Shown here in pieces: positions 6,602 through 12,293 of a stretch of DNA of 19,791 nt. The notes under the pieces are model-generated. The model did not search any database, was not told where the DNA came from, and saw only the letters and a list, made by a program, of their open reading frames with translations. The stretch lies in NCBI GenBank assembly GCA_964520045.1, contig CAZFMJ010000054.1, forward strand, positions 1 to 19,791, read 5' to 3'. A program made the translations under genes and the position numbers. Source of the stretch: CAZFMJ01 sp964520045 (lineage in GTDB: Bacteria > Elusimicrobiota > Elusimicrobia > Elusimicrobiales > CAZFMJ01). Within the stretch, counting starts at the first letter, position 1. Each line of letters begins with the position of its first letter.

Positions 6602-7873
6602 TTATATCCTTAGGACCTCGAATTCATGCCTGCATGCAGGACACCGAACGGTGACTTTATCCTCAAGAACTCTCACTCGAAGTTGCTGCTGGCACTGCGT
6701 ACACTGAACGATTCGTGGAGTTGCGTTTTCAGACTGTGTGCTCAACTCGGAGGTCCAAATTAGGGGAGCGATAGACAAGCTGGATGGAAGGTAAAAGAGG
6801 TTGAAGAATTTGTAGCTTAAGTCTATGTAATTAAAGACCAATCTCGCGGTATAGAAATAGACGAACTTAGCATTAAACACCATGAATCCTACGGTTGCAA
6901 TAAAGACTCTCCGCCACAACTCCCAATCATTTAGCCAGAATGCCACGGCTAGTGAAATCAAGAAAATGCCCAGCTCGGGAAAGAGGGCGTTAACCTGGCG
7001 GCCCCATGAGACCCAGACTCTAACACATAGCCATACGAAGAAACATCCTGCGCCTAGAAGCAGCCCCACCCACCCAAAGCCAATCAGAGCAATAACTGTT
7101 GCAATAAGCCATAGAGTAATATCCAGCCATGAGAGAACTTGCAGAAATCGAAGCTCTGCTTGAATGGGTAGCTGAGTGGCAGTGGTTAACTTCTCTGCAT
7201 TACCGCGGCCGGTAAGGAACCAGCGGAATTCAGCGGTGTTGATAAATATGGTCAGAGAGCCGTTCTTTTTGCCCTCCAAAATACGCTGATACTCTTCCTT
7301 GGAGGCGATTTCGGGCCTGCCGGCTGTCACCTTGGCACAAAATTCAGAGTCAGCTTTTATATATTCTTCCCGACCTTTGCGTGACCATACGGATGGGTGC
7401 AACATATAGAACAGATGCTGAAATCGAGATGGTCCTTCCGGGCGAATCTCCCGTGTATTCTGGCCCTCATCCTTTTTATTCGCTTCTACCTCCACTAAAT
7501 ACCTTGAGATGGATGGTCGAAATAACAGAAACGAAAAGATTAAAATGACTAACGAACCAGGGAGGTGCTCAACTGCCGGGCCTGCGCGGAGAAAGGCAAG
7601 CACTAGGTTCGACACTATAGATATCAAACCATATCCGACATAAAGCGTTCGCCCCCACCGTCGACCGAACTGTAACGCAAATCCAGAGATAGTGTATATC
7701 TGGAGCAGGAGTGCTGCTAAAGCGAACGTAATCCAGACGGGCTCGCCGTTCGGATAAGTCTTATCAAAGCCCCTCGCTGCCATTGCAAAATAGTATAACA
7801 CCGGCATGCCCAGACCGTATATGGTAAGCGTTTCAGAAATGAACCTGAGCAGAATGGGTCGTTTTGTACTCAT
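6602..7873 (-). CDS. Multi-pass membrane protein with C-terminal zinc ribbon
   Basis: I do not recognise the family. The 423-residue product has about four N-terminal membrane segments (for example LTIYGLGMPVLYYFAMAARG, LAALLLQIYTISGFALQFG and LPGSLVILIFSFLLF). A soluble stretch of roughly 110 residues follows (about 130-240), then four or so further hydrophobic segments (for example TLWLIATVIALIGFGWVGLL). The C-terminal tail has CTQC and CPAC, 17 residues apart, a zinc ribbon of the MJ0042 kind. The IS3 element begins 10 bases upstream of the ATG, and no Shine-Dalgarno sequence is visible. The native promoter and perhaps the ribosome site have therefore been displaced. It lies 41 nt upstream of the rhuM leader on the same strand. 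Confidence 0.75.
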   Translation of the reverse strand: MSTKRPILLRFISETLTIYGLGMPVLYYFAMAARGFDKTYPNGEPVWITFALAALLLQIYTISGFALQFGRRWGRTLYVGYGLISIVSNLVLAFLRAGPAVEHLPGSLVILIFSFLLFRPSISRYLVEVEANKKDEGQNTREIRPEGPSRFQHLFYMLHPSVWSRKGREEYIKADSEFCAKVTAGRPEIASKEEYQRILEGKKNGSLTIFINTAEFRWFLTGRGNAEKLTTATQLPIQAELRFLQVLSWLDITLWLIATVIALIGFGWVGLLLGAGCFFVWLCVRVWVSWGRQVNALFPELGIFLISLAVAFWLNDWELWRRVFIATVGFMVFNAKFVYFYTARLVFNYIDLSYKFFNLFYLPSSLSIAPLIWTSELSTQSENATPRIVQCTQCQQQLRVRVLEDKVTVRCPACRHEFEVLRI

Positions 7874-7907
7874 AGAACTAAAGTAGTCGGGTTTGTCAAG
7901 ACCACTT

Positions 7908-8738
7908 TTAGGCCCGCACTAAGGTGAAATTTTCTACTGCCGTATTCGAACCCAACCTCCCTATTTCTTTTTTTGCTTTTCCAGTTCCGCAATATACCTG
8001 AGCTGGAGTTCTGTAACCAAACGACTCGTGATATCGCACTGTATTATAAAGCGTAAAATATCCTTTTAGACCTGCCTTTGCTTCAGGAATATTTTGGTAG
8101 CCGTATATATACACGTTTTCCCATTTAACCGACCGCCATAGCCATTCTACAAAAATATTATCAAAAACACGGCCTTTGCCGTCCATGCTTATCGAAATCC
8201 CTTTTCCAATAAGTTTACCCGTAAATTCCTGGCATGTAAACTGGCTGCCCTGATCACTGTTAAATATTTCGGGCGCGGGATACAGGCGCAATGCTTCTTC
8301 CAAGGCTTCAACGCAGAAACCAGCCTCAAGCGTATTTGACAGCCGCCAGCTCAAAACATATCGGCTATACCAGTCTATTATCGCCATCAGATAAGCAAAT
8401 CCATGCCCCAGCCGAATATATGTTATATCCGTAGCCCATACCTGATTAGGCCGGTCTATGCTTATCTCCCGCAGCAGATACGGATATATCTTATGCTCAG
8501 GATGCGGACGCGACGTATTCCGCTTGGGAAAAACGGCCATCAGCCCCATTCTGCGAAGCAATGTTCTGACATGGTCCCTGCCCACTGCGTAATTCATATC
8601 ACGCAGGAATTTCGTCATTTTCAGCACACCGTAAAACGGCGTTTGTGTATACTGCTTGTCCAGCAGGTTCATCATCTGCAGGTCGCGCTCGCTTATCACG
8701 ACTGGCATATAATACAGCGTTGACCGGGTTATACCCAA
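7908..8738 (-). CDS. IS3-family transposase OrfB (DDE integrase domain)
   Basis: The 276-residue product, counted from a TTG, carries an rve/DDE integrase core. Asp104 is in QVWATDITY, Asp162 in IFNSDQGSQF, and Glu198 in IFVEWLWRSVKWE. The Asp-Glu spacing of 35 residues is the DDE(35) signature of IS3-family enzymes. An HTH_21-type N-terminal segment (LDKQYTQTPFYGVLKMTKFL) precedes it. The frame is open upstream of the TTG through KLFDKEDRQYSQRRQCELLG back to the A9 run at the end of orfA. The true product is therefore probably the OrfAB fusion made by -1 frameshifting. The catalytic residues are all present and no disruption is seen. Confidence 0.93.
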   Translation of the reverse strand: MGITRSTLYYMPVVISERDLQMMNLLDKQYTQTPFYGVLKMTKFLRDMNYAVGRDHVRTLLRRMGLMAVFPKRNTSRPHPEHKIYPYLLREISIDRPNQVWATDITYIRLGHGFAYLMAIIDWYSRYVLSWRLSNTLEAGFCVEALEEALRLYPAPEIFNSDQGSQFTCQEFTGKLIGKGISISMDGKGRVFDNIFVEWLWRSVKWENVYIYGYQNIPEAKAGLKGYFTLYNTVRYHESFGYRTPAQVYCGTGKAKKEIGRLGSNTAVENFTLVRA

Positions 8739-8803
8739 AAGCTCACATTGCCGGCGCTGGCTATACTGCCTGTCTTCTTTGTCAAAGAGCTTTATCCTGT
8801 CTT

Positions 8804-9088
8804 TTAACCCAAAATTTCCAATTTTTTTTTAAGCCAGTCGTTTTCTACCTTCAGTTCGCCAATGCTCTTATAAAGCTTGTCTGCCTTTTCTTCCTGCCCG
8901 TTATCCTGCTTGCTTTTGCCCTCGTTGAATATTTCAGCGGCGCCTTTAAGCAATTCCTGTTTCCATCGGCTTATCATATTGGCATGCGCCCCGTATTCAG
9001 AACTGAGCTCTGCCAATGTCTTTTCGCCTTTATAAGCCTCCAGCGCTACCCGCGCCTTGAATCCGGCCTCGAACTTTTTCCGCATCAT
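8804..9088 (-). CDS. IS3-family transposase OrfA (HTH protein)
   Basis: This 94-residue product has an N-terminal HTH_Tnp_1 domain (KFEAGFKARVALEAYKGEKT, LAELSSEYGAHANMISRWKQ) and a C-terminal leucine-zipper-like helix (LYKSIGELKVENDWLKKKLE). It binds the IS ends and supplies the DNA-binding half of the OrfAB transposase. The reading ends with LKKKLEILG and TAA just after the A9 slippery run. The start is ATG; a second ATG one codon later is also possible. Confidence 0.92.
   Translation of the reverse strand: MMRKKFEAGFKARVALEAYKGEKTLAELSSEYGAHANMISRWKQELLKGAAEIFNEGKSKQDNGQEEKADKLYKSIGELKVENDWLKKKLEILG
8822..8830 (-). other. Probable -1 programmed frameshift site of the IS3 element
   Basis: Nine consecutive A in the mRNA, read CTT AAA AAA AAA TTG in the orfA frame. 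A -1 slip enters the orfB frame, which is open from here through the annotated orfB start. This gives NFGLKDRIKLFDKEDRQYSQ, the usual start of IS3 OrfB. The orfA stop follows 18 bases later. Confidence 0.8.
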
Positions 9089-9171
9089 AACTGGCCTCCT
9101 TAGGTGTTATTATACCCTCTTTTTTCACCGTAGGTCAGCCTGAAAAGTGGTCCAGTTTTTCCCGAGTATTA

Positions 9172-9629
9172 TAGGCAATGATGAGCTGATAGATTTGACC
9201 AACTGCCGACAGCGGTTTATTTTGCTTAAGAACAGGGGCAAGCTTACAGAAAATCAGGCAGAATATTTGAAAAGACTTTGTGAAATCAACAAGCCGATAT
9301 ACGAGGCCATGCTCTTAAAAGAAAGTTTTCTTAAAGTATACGACTGCCAAACACCGGAGGAAGCGCAAGGCTATCTTGAAAACTGGATTGCAGGGGCGTT
9401 TTCGAGCAGCGTAGAAACTTTCAGAATCATAGCGGAGAGTTTCCGTGCCAAGCTGGAATACATCATAAACTGGTTCAAGAAGAAAATAAGTTCGGCGATA
9501 TCGGAAGGTATCAATAACAAAATCAAGCGGCTTAAACGAATGGCGTATGGATACAAGGATATTGATTATTTCAGGCTGAAGATTCATCAGCACTGTGGAT
9601 TGCTGAATCCCAGAAAATATCCACAATAA
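9172..9629 (+). pseudogene. ISL3-family transposase, C-terminal fragment
   Basis: The frame reads DELIDLTNCRQRFILLKNRG, KLTENQAEYLKRLCEINKPI and YEAMLLKESFLKVYDCQ, and ends EGINNKIKRLKRMAYGYKD with DYFRLKIHQHCGL. These are hallmarks of the C-terminal part of ISL3-family transposases; the Glu of SEGINNKIK is the expected catalytic Glu. The N-terminal zinc finger and first two catalytic Asp are missing. The frame runs without a break into the IS3 end at 9168, so the reading can be extended back to a GTG at 9147, but that part is IS3 DNA. The N-terminal half is not on the other side of the IS3 element, so a deletion or rearrangement accompanied or followed insertion. Confidence 0.82.
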
Positions 9630-9700
9630 TTACGAAAGAACCGAAAAAACCTTACATTAAAGCCGTCGCTATAAAAATTCCCGAGGTGGTAAATCGTTAC

Positions 9701-9730
9701 TTGACTTCTCGCCGGGAAGGAAGGTATCAA
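9701..9730 (+). promoter_or_regulatory. Duplicated promoter of the recombinase-like gene
   Basis: TTGACT (9701-9706), an 18-base spacer and TATCAA (9725-9730), matching the copy at 3907-3936 in spacing and -10 box. If active it now reads into a six-codon gene stump and, antisense, towards GIY-YIG copy 2. Confidence 0.5.
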
Positions 9731-9767
9731 CCTCTATTATGGAGGTGGATATGCTTTACTGGAAAAA
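9701..9767 (+). repeat. Dispersed repeat, copy 2: promoter, RBS and first codons of the recombinase-like gene
   Basis: This second copy of the 67-base segment at 3907-3973 has the same GGAGGTGG site and ATG. Similarity stops within a few bases of the TTCTGC that opens the first palindromic unit at 9771. Confidence 0.85.
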
Positions 9768-9792
9768 GATTTCTGCTACGCTGTGTGCTTAA
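9751..9792 (+). pseudogene. 5' stump of a recombinase-like gene, cut by palindromic repeats
   Basis: ATG 9751 opens MLYWKK, matching MPYWKK of the gene at 3957. The frame then enters the first hairpin (ISATLCA) and stops at TAA 9790-9792. The promoter and ribosome site are intact upstream. Everything after codon six or seven has been replaced by hairpin repeats and the antisense GIY-YIG gene. Confidence 0.75.
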
Positions 9793-9808
9793 CGTCACAG
9801 CTTCGCAG
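9773..9808. repeat. Palindromic unit a
   Basis: CTGC (9773-9776) pairs with GCAG (9805-9808). A TAC/TTC internal loop follows, then GCTGTG (9780-9785) pairs with CACAGC (9796-9801) around a 10-base loop. The architecture equals that of the hairpins at 4660-4695 and 10159-10194, and the loop TGCTTAACGT resembles TACTTAACGT of the latter. Confidence 0.78.
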
Positions 9809-9818
9809 GAACTGGTTT

Positions 9819-9853
9819 CTACGAAGTGCTGTCGTTAATTTTAGCGCAAGTAG
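9819..9853. repeat. Palindromic unit b
   Basis: CTAC (9819-9822) pairs with GTAG (9850-9853). A small internal loop (GAA/AA) follows, then GTGCT (9826-9830) pairs with AGCGC (9843-9847) with one wobble pair. It is a weaker member of the same hairpin series. Confidence 0.55.
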
Positions 9854-9862
9854 AATTTATTC

Positions 9863-9900
9863 CTACGAAGCGCTGTCCTGTTACGGACAGCGCGAAGTAG
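9863..9900. repeat. Palindromic unit c, containing the GIY-YIG copy 2 stop codon
   Basis: CTAC (9863-9866) pairs with GTAG (9897-9900). A 3x3 internal loop (GAA/GAA) follows, then GCGCTGTCC (9870-9878) pairs with GGACAGCGC (9885-9893) around a 6-base loop. The TAA of GIY-YIG copy 2 (9881-9883) lies in the loop, so the hairpin encodes its last residues. It lacks a T-run and is not a typical terminator. Confidence 0.78.
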
Positions 9901-10153
9901 AAGGTAGCAAGTGCTTTTTGAGGAAGGCGAAACCAGAACCTGATTTTAAGTATTTTTCAAAAGAATCGGCCGCTTTTTCGTTTGAAAACGCCAGATAGGT
10001 TTCTATTTTCCAGGGAGCGTATGCCTTGGTATATTGGGATTCACCTCGGTTATGCTCAGAAAGGCGTTTATCCAAGTTGGATGTTTTACCGATATAGATC
10101 TTTGTGGGGTCTTGCAGGCTGGTTAGAATGTAGACGAAGAATAAACCTTTCAT
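9881..10153 (-). CDS. Single-domain GIY-YIG nuclease, copy 2
   Basis: This 90-residue protein is homologous to the one at 4397-4654, with about three quarters of residues matching by eye. The strands VYIL and IYIG, the RLSEHNRGES segment and the catalytic Glu of SFEKYLKSGSG are all present, so it could be active. Its last six residues (STSRCP) differ from copy 1 because the 3' end runs into palindromic unit c. The start ATG is 5 nt downstream of a hairpin (10159-10194). It lies antisense to the recombinase-like gene stump, the same relative orientation as copy 1. Only a weak GGAG sits upstream, within the hairpin, so structure may limit translation. Confidence 0.87.
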   Translation of the reverse strand: MKGLFFVYILTSLQDPTKIYIGKTSNLDKRLSEHNRGESQYTKAYAPWKIETYLAFSNEKAADSFEKYLKSGSGFAFLKKHLLPSTSRCP

Positions 10154-10158
10154 AAGTT

Positions 10159-10194
10159 CTACTCCGCGCTGTACTTAACGTCAGCGCTTCGTAG
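10159..10194. repeat. Structured hairpin 5 nt upstream of GIY-YIG copy 2
   Basis: CTAC (10159-10162) pairs with GTAG (10191-10194). A 3x3 internal loop (TCC/TTC) follows, then GCGCTG (10166-10171) pairs with CAGCGC (10182-10187) around a 10-base loop. Compared with 4660-4695 the pairs differ but pairing is kept. A flanking AAGTTC/GAACTT stem (10154-10159 with 10195-10200) could extend it. Confidence 0.8.
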
Positions 10195-10197
10195 GAA

Positions 10198-10280
10198 CTT
10201 CTGCTCCGCTGTCAAGAACCCGTTCCTGCGTAGCCGCGACAAATACAGACGCGGCGGAGCAGAAGGGTCCCTAGTGGGAC
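10198..10280. repeat. Long inverted repeat plus small palindrome at the right edge of the GIY-YIG copy 2 unit
   Basis: CTTCTGCTCCGC (10198-10209) is the exact reverse complement of 10254-10265, with 44 bases between. It is followed by GTCCC, four bases, GGGAC (10267-10280). The shared AAGGGTCC/CAAGGGTCC at this edge and at 4724-4731 suggests a common end of the repeat unit. Confidence 0.75.
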
Positions 10281-10296
10281 GAAGCGGGTAACCGCC

Positions 10297-10761
10297 TTGG
10301 AATTAAAAAAACGAATTAAACTCATTTATTCCCCCCTGCCCGACCTTTCAACAGCCACTTTAGGCCAAAAACTGCGTTATTTGCGCCATAAGTGCCGGCT
10401 GACACCGGAGAAATTCTCAAAAAACGCGGGAATCGCAAAAAACAGTCTGCTTAGGCTGGAACGGGATGAAGCAACGCCGCAGGATTATATTCTGGGCAGG
10501 ATACTGCGGTATTTCGGCGCCAATATAAAGGAAGTATTTCCGGATTGCGATATATATGATTTTATTATTCCCCAAACCGATTTGGCCGGAAAAATCAGGA
10601 ATTTCAGGCTGAGGCGCGGCATACAGCAGAAGGTTTTGGCAAAGAAGCTCGGCATTCACAGATATACGCTCTGCCGGTATGAAAAAAACTATACAAAACC
10701 AGATAATGTGGTTTTATCCAAGCTTCACAAAATCATAAGGCCGGAGTGTCATAAAACATAA
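10297..10761 (+). CDS. Double Cro/CI (XRE) helix-turn-helix protein
   Basis: This 154-residue protein has two tandem XRE-type DNA-binding domains. The first is LGQKLRYLRHKCRLTPEKFS with NAGIAKNSLLRLERDEATP (about residues 22-75). The second is LAGKIRNFRLRRGIQQKVLA with KKLGIHRYTLCRYEKNYTKP (about 95-150). It is probably a transcriptional regulator, and no catalytic domain is seen. The only start in frame near the left end is a TTG with no Shine-Dalgarno sequence, 17 bases after the palindromic repeats. The frame is open back into those repeats to a TAG at 10231. The native start was therefore probably removed by the repeat unit, and the gene may be poorly expressed or dead. Confidence 0.72.
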   Translation: MELKKRIKLIYSPLPDLSTATLGQKLRYLRHKCRLTPEKFSKNAGIAKNSLLRLERDEATPQDYILGRILRYFGANIKEVFPDCDIYDFIIPQTDLAGKIRNFRLRRGIQQKVLAKKLGIHRYTLCRYEKNYTKPDNVVLSKLHKIIRPECHKT

Positions 10762-10850
10762 GGATTTAGAGGAGAGCGCTACCTTCGCAAGGCCAATGTC
10801 GCAAGTTTGCCGTATCTTGCTGCAGTTTGTTCCCGTTGATAAACCTTCTC

Positions 10851-10985
10851 CCCCGCTTTGCCGGAGTTTACTGGATTTTGATACATTCGACTACACTCAG
10901 TATCATCCTGAGTGAGTAAAGCGAATCGAAGGGGTGACCGAAAATGCCCCCAACTGGACACCAAATGGACACCAGATATAGTTTT
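10851..10985. repeat. Dispersed repeat, copy A, split by a palindromic insertion
   Basis: 10851-10883 matches 19041-19072 (around CTTTGCCG), and 10950-10985 matches 19084-19118 nearly exactly. The latter contains two TGGACACCA direct repeats two bases apart (10955-10963, 10966-10974). In copy B the two parts are 11 bases apart; here they are 66 bases apart, because a palindromic element (about 10885-10940) sits between them. Translated on the plus strand, the end reads TGHQMDT, which recalls the tail of some tyrosine recombinases, but no longer ORF supports that. Nothing else is recognised between 10762 and 11014. Confidence 0.75.
10886..10930. repeat. Small palindromic element of the TTCGACT-CTCAG type
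   Basis: TTCGA (10886-10890) and TCGAA (10926-10930) form an outer stem, and CACTCAG (10894-10900) pairs with CTGAGTG (10908-10914) around seven bases. Similar TTCGAC...CTCAG...CTGAG...TCGAA palindromes occur in many unrelated bacterial genomes. Here one interrupts the dispersed repeat. Confidence 0.7.
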
Positions 10986-11014
10986 GTGTTCCACGCGACA
11001 ACTAGTGCTGTAGA

Positions 11015-12289
11015 TTATTCAGTTGGTTTTCTAAAAACAATTACTTGGGAAATGGACGTTTTTCCAGATGCGTCGTGTGCTTCTATGATGAGATAATTCT
11101 GTCCAATAACCAACGAGGATTTTTCATTAAAGAAAAATGTATCCTGAACCTTAAACTTAGGTAAATTTTCAGTCTTTGACAGCACGGATATTCCGTGCTT
11201 GCGCTCCAATGGATTTCCGTTTAGGCTTACGCTTGCTATTTTGTTGTCATCCTGAATCAAGCCTGCAATATCTATAGATTCCCCAAAAGTTTCGCAATTA
11301 TTTGAAGGGGTGGAAATTATTATTTGTGGCGGATTCTTATCTATTCGTTTTGCCAAATATTCCTTTCGCCATTCCGTCCGTGCCAGTTCTTTTTGTTCAG
11401 TGCTACGCCCAAATCCTGCCCGCAGGCTTATTCGATGAGAAATTCCGAGTACATCATGTTTTAGGATTGCATAATCAAATGAAAGGCCATAGGAAGAGAC
11501 CATCCCTCCAAAAGTTGGGTAATTGCCGTCCCATCCGGCTCGGAGAGCGGCAATATTAAAAAGGGTATATTCAAGGCCGGTTCTGAATTCCGGCGAAAAA
11601 CTTTTGTTAAAAATTATATCTGCTGACATTAGAAATCCACCGGCAGTAAACGCTCCACCGAATCGTTGCGTTCTAGGAAGACTATCGTAACCGCCGTCTC
11701 GGTTTAATTTGCTACCAAATAAATTTTGCGATTCAAAACCAAGTCTTAATCTGTTAAACCGTATCGAAAAACCGATGTCGGTATCCCAAGCTGTTGCAGA
11801 TAAACCATCAACATTCCGGCGAATCATTTTTTGAGTGGTTCCTATCGTCACTTTTTCCCATGGTTGAACCCCGAACCCAAACAAGAATCCTGTGCGAGAA
11901 TCCGTTATTTCACCTAATGGATTATTAAGCGCGTCTCTGCGTGTGGCTCCTGGCATGGTAAATTGTATAGCAGAAAAGCCTAACCCAAATGGCCTGCGGA
12001 ATGCATGTGCGATTGAAACCGCAGAAAGTTTGGCATCTTCAAAAAGAGTGACATGACTCATGCATACGCCAGTTTGATATGGTCTGCCAAGCCCGGCTGG
12101 ATTCCAGAGAAATGCATCATAGCCTTCAGCTATAGCGCTATATGCTCCGCCCATTCCCAATGCCCTAGAGCCGGCTCCAAATTCAAGGAAACTCGCAGGA
12201 GAACCTCCATTAACTTGGGTTGCGAAAGATAATGCATACTCTCCAGAAATAATAATGAGACCAATTACTAAAAATTTGTTCCACTTCAT
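11015..12289 (-). CDS. PorV/PorQ-family outer-membrane beta-barrel with C-terminal Ig-like extension
   Basis: This 424-residue protein has a signal peptide (KFLVIGLIIISGEYALSFA). The hallmark PorV/PorQ (UPF0164) segment follows: FLEFGAGSRALGMGGAYSAI, then EGYDAFLWNPAGLG. Many short beta-strands follow (GLGFSAIQFTMPG, FGAFTAG-like, LRAGWDGNYPTFGGMVSSYG). After the barrel a segment of about 110 residues (from IDKNPPQIIIS) resembles an Ig-like domain: IAGLIQDDNKIASVSLNGNP and LIIEAHDASGKTSISQVIVF. PorV acts as the carrier of cargo in type IX secretion. It follows the giant Kelch gene by 4 nt, so the pair is probably translationally coupled. The ATG at 12289 was chosen over a TTG 18 bases upstream that lies inside the preceding gene. 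Confidence 0.85.
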   Translation of the reverse strand: MKWNKFLVIGLIIISGEYALSFATQVNGGSPASFLEFGAGSRALGMGGAYSAIAEGYDAFLWNPAGLGRPYQTGVCMSHVTLFEDAKLSAVSIAHAFRRPFGLGFSAIQFTMPGATRRDALNNPLGEITDSRTGFLFGFGVQPWEKVTIGTTQKMIRRNVDGLSATAWDTDIGFSIRFNRLRLGFESQNLFGSKLNRDGGYDSLPRTQRFGGAFTAGGFLMSADIIFNKSFSPEFRTGLEYTLFNIAALRAGWDGNYPTFGGMVSSYGLSFDYAILKHDVLGISHRISLRAGFGRSTEQKELARTEWRKEYLAKRIDKNPPQIIISTPSNNCETFGESIDIAGLIQDDNKIASVSLNGNPLERKHGISVLSKTENLPKFKVQDTFFFNEKSSLVIGQNYLIIEAHDASGKTSISQVIVFRKPTE

Positions 12290-12293
12290 ATGT

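Larger units (their letters stand above)
7884..9168 (-). mobile_element. IS3-family insertion sequence
   Basis: A roughly 1,285-bp element holds orfA, orfB and inverted ends. The left end reads TAGTCGGG, eight bases, GACCACTTTT (7884-7909). The right end, read inward, gives TACTCGGG, eight bases, GACCACTTTT (9168-9143). Both blocks are in the same register, so the ends extend beyond the inner 10-bp match. I see no convincing target-site duplication. The right end abuts an ISL3 transposase fragment and the left end the membrane-protein gene, so the element probably landed in, or recombined with, older mobile DNA. A diverged solo copy of the right end lies at 19139-19190. Confidence 0.88.

Noticed and set aside
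9147..9171. GTG start at 9147 as the true start of the plus-strand ORF
   Set aside because: These codons are IS3 terminal sequence; ISL3 similarity begins only after the element edge.
7874..9180. Target-site duplication flanking the IS3 element
   Set aside because: The bases outside 7884 and 9168 do not match beyond chance TA pairs.
9863..9900. Hairpin at the GIY-YIG copy 2 stop codon as an intrinsic terminator
   Set aside because: The stop codon is inside the loop, there is no T-run, and the hairpin belongs to a series of similar palindromes upstream and downstream.
10950..10985. Twin TGGACACCA motifs as replication iterons
   Set aside because: There are only two copies per site, with no adjacent replication gene or AT-rich origin region, and the same pair sits in a dispersed repeat.
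10779..10994. A 71-codon minus-strand ORF
   Set aside because: It runs entirely through the dispersed repeat and the palindromic insertion; no domain or ribosome site is seen.
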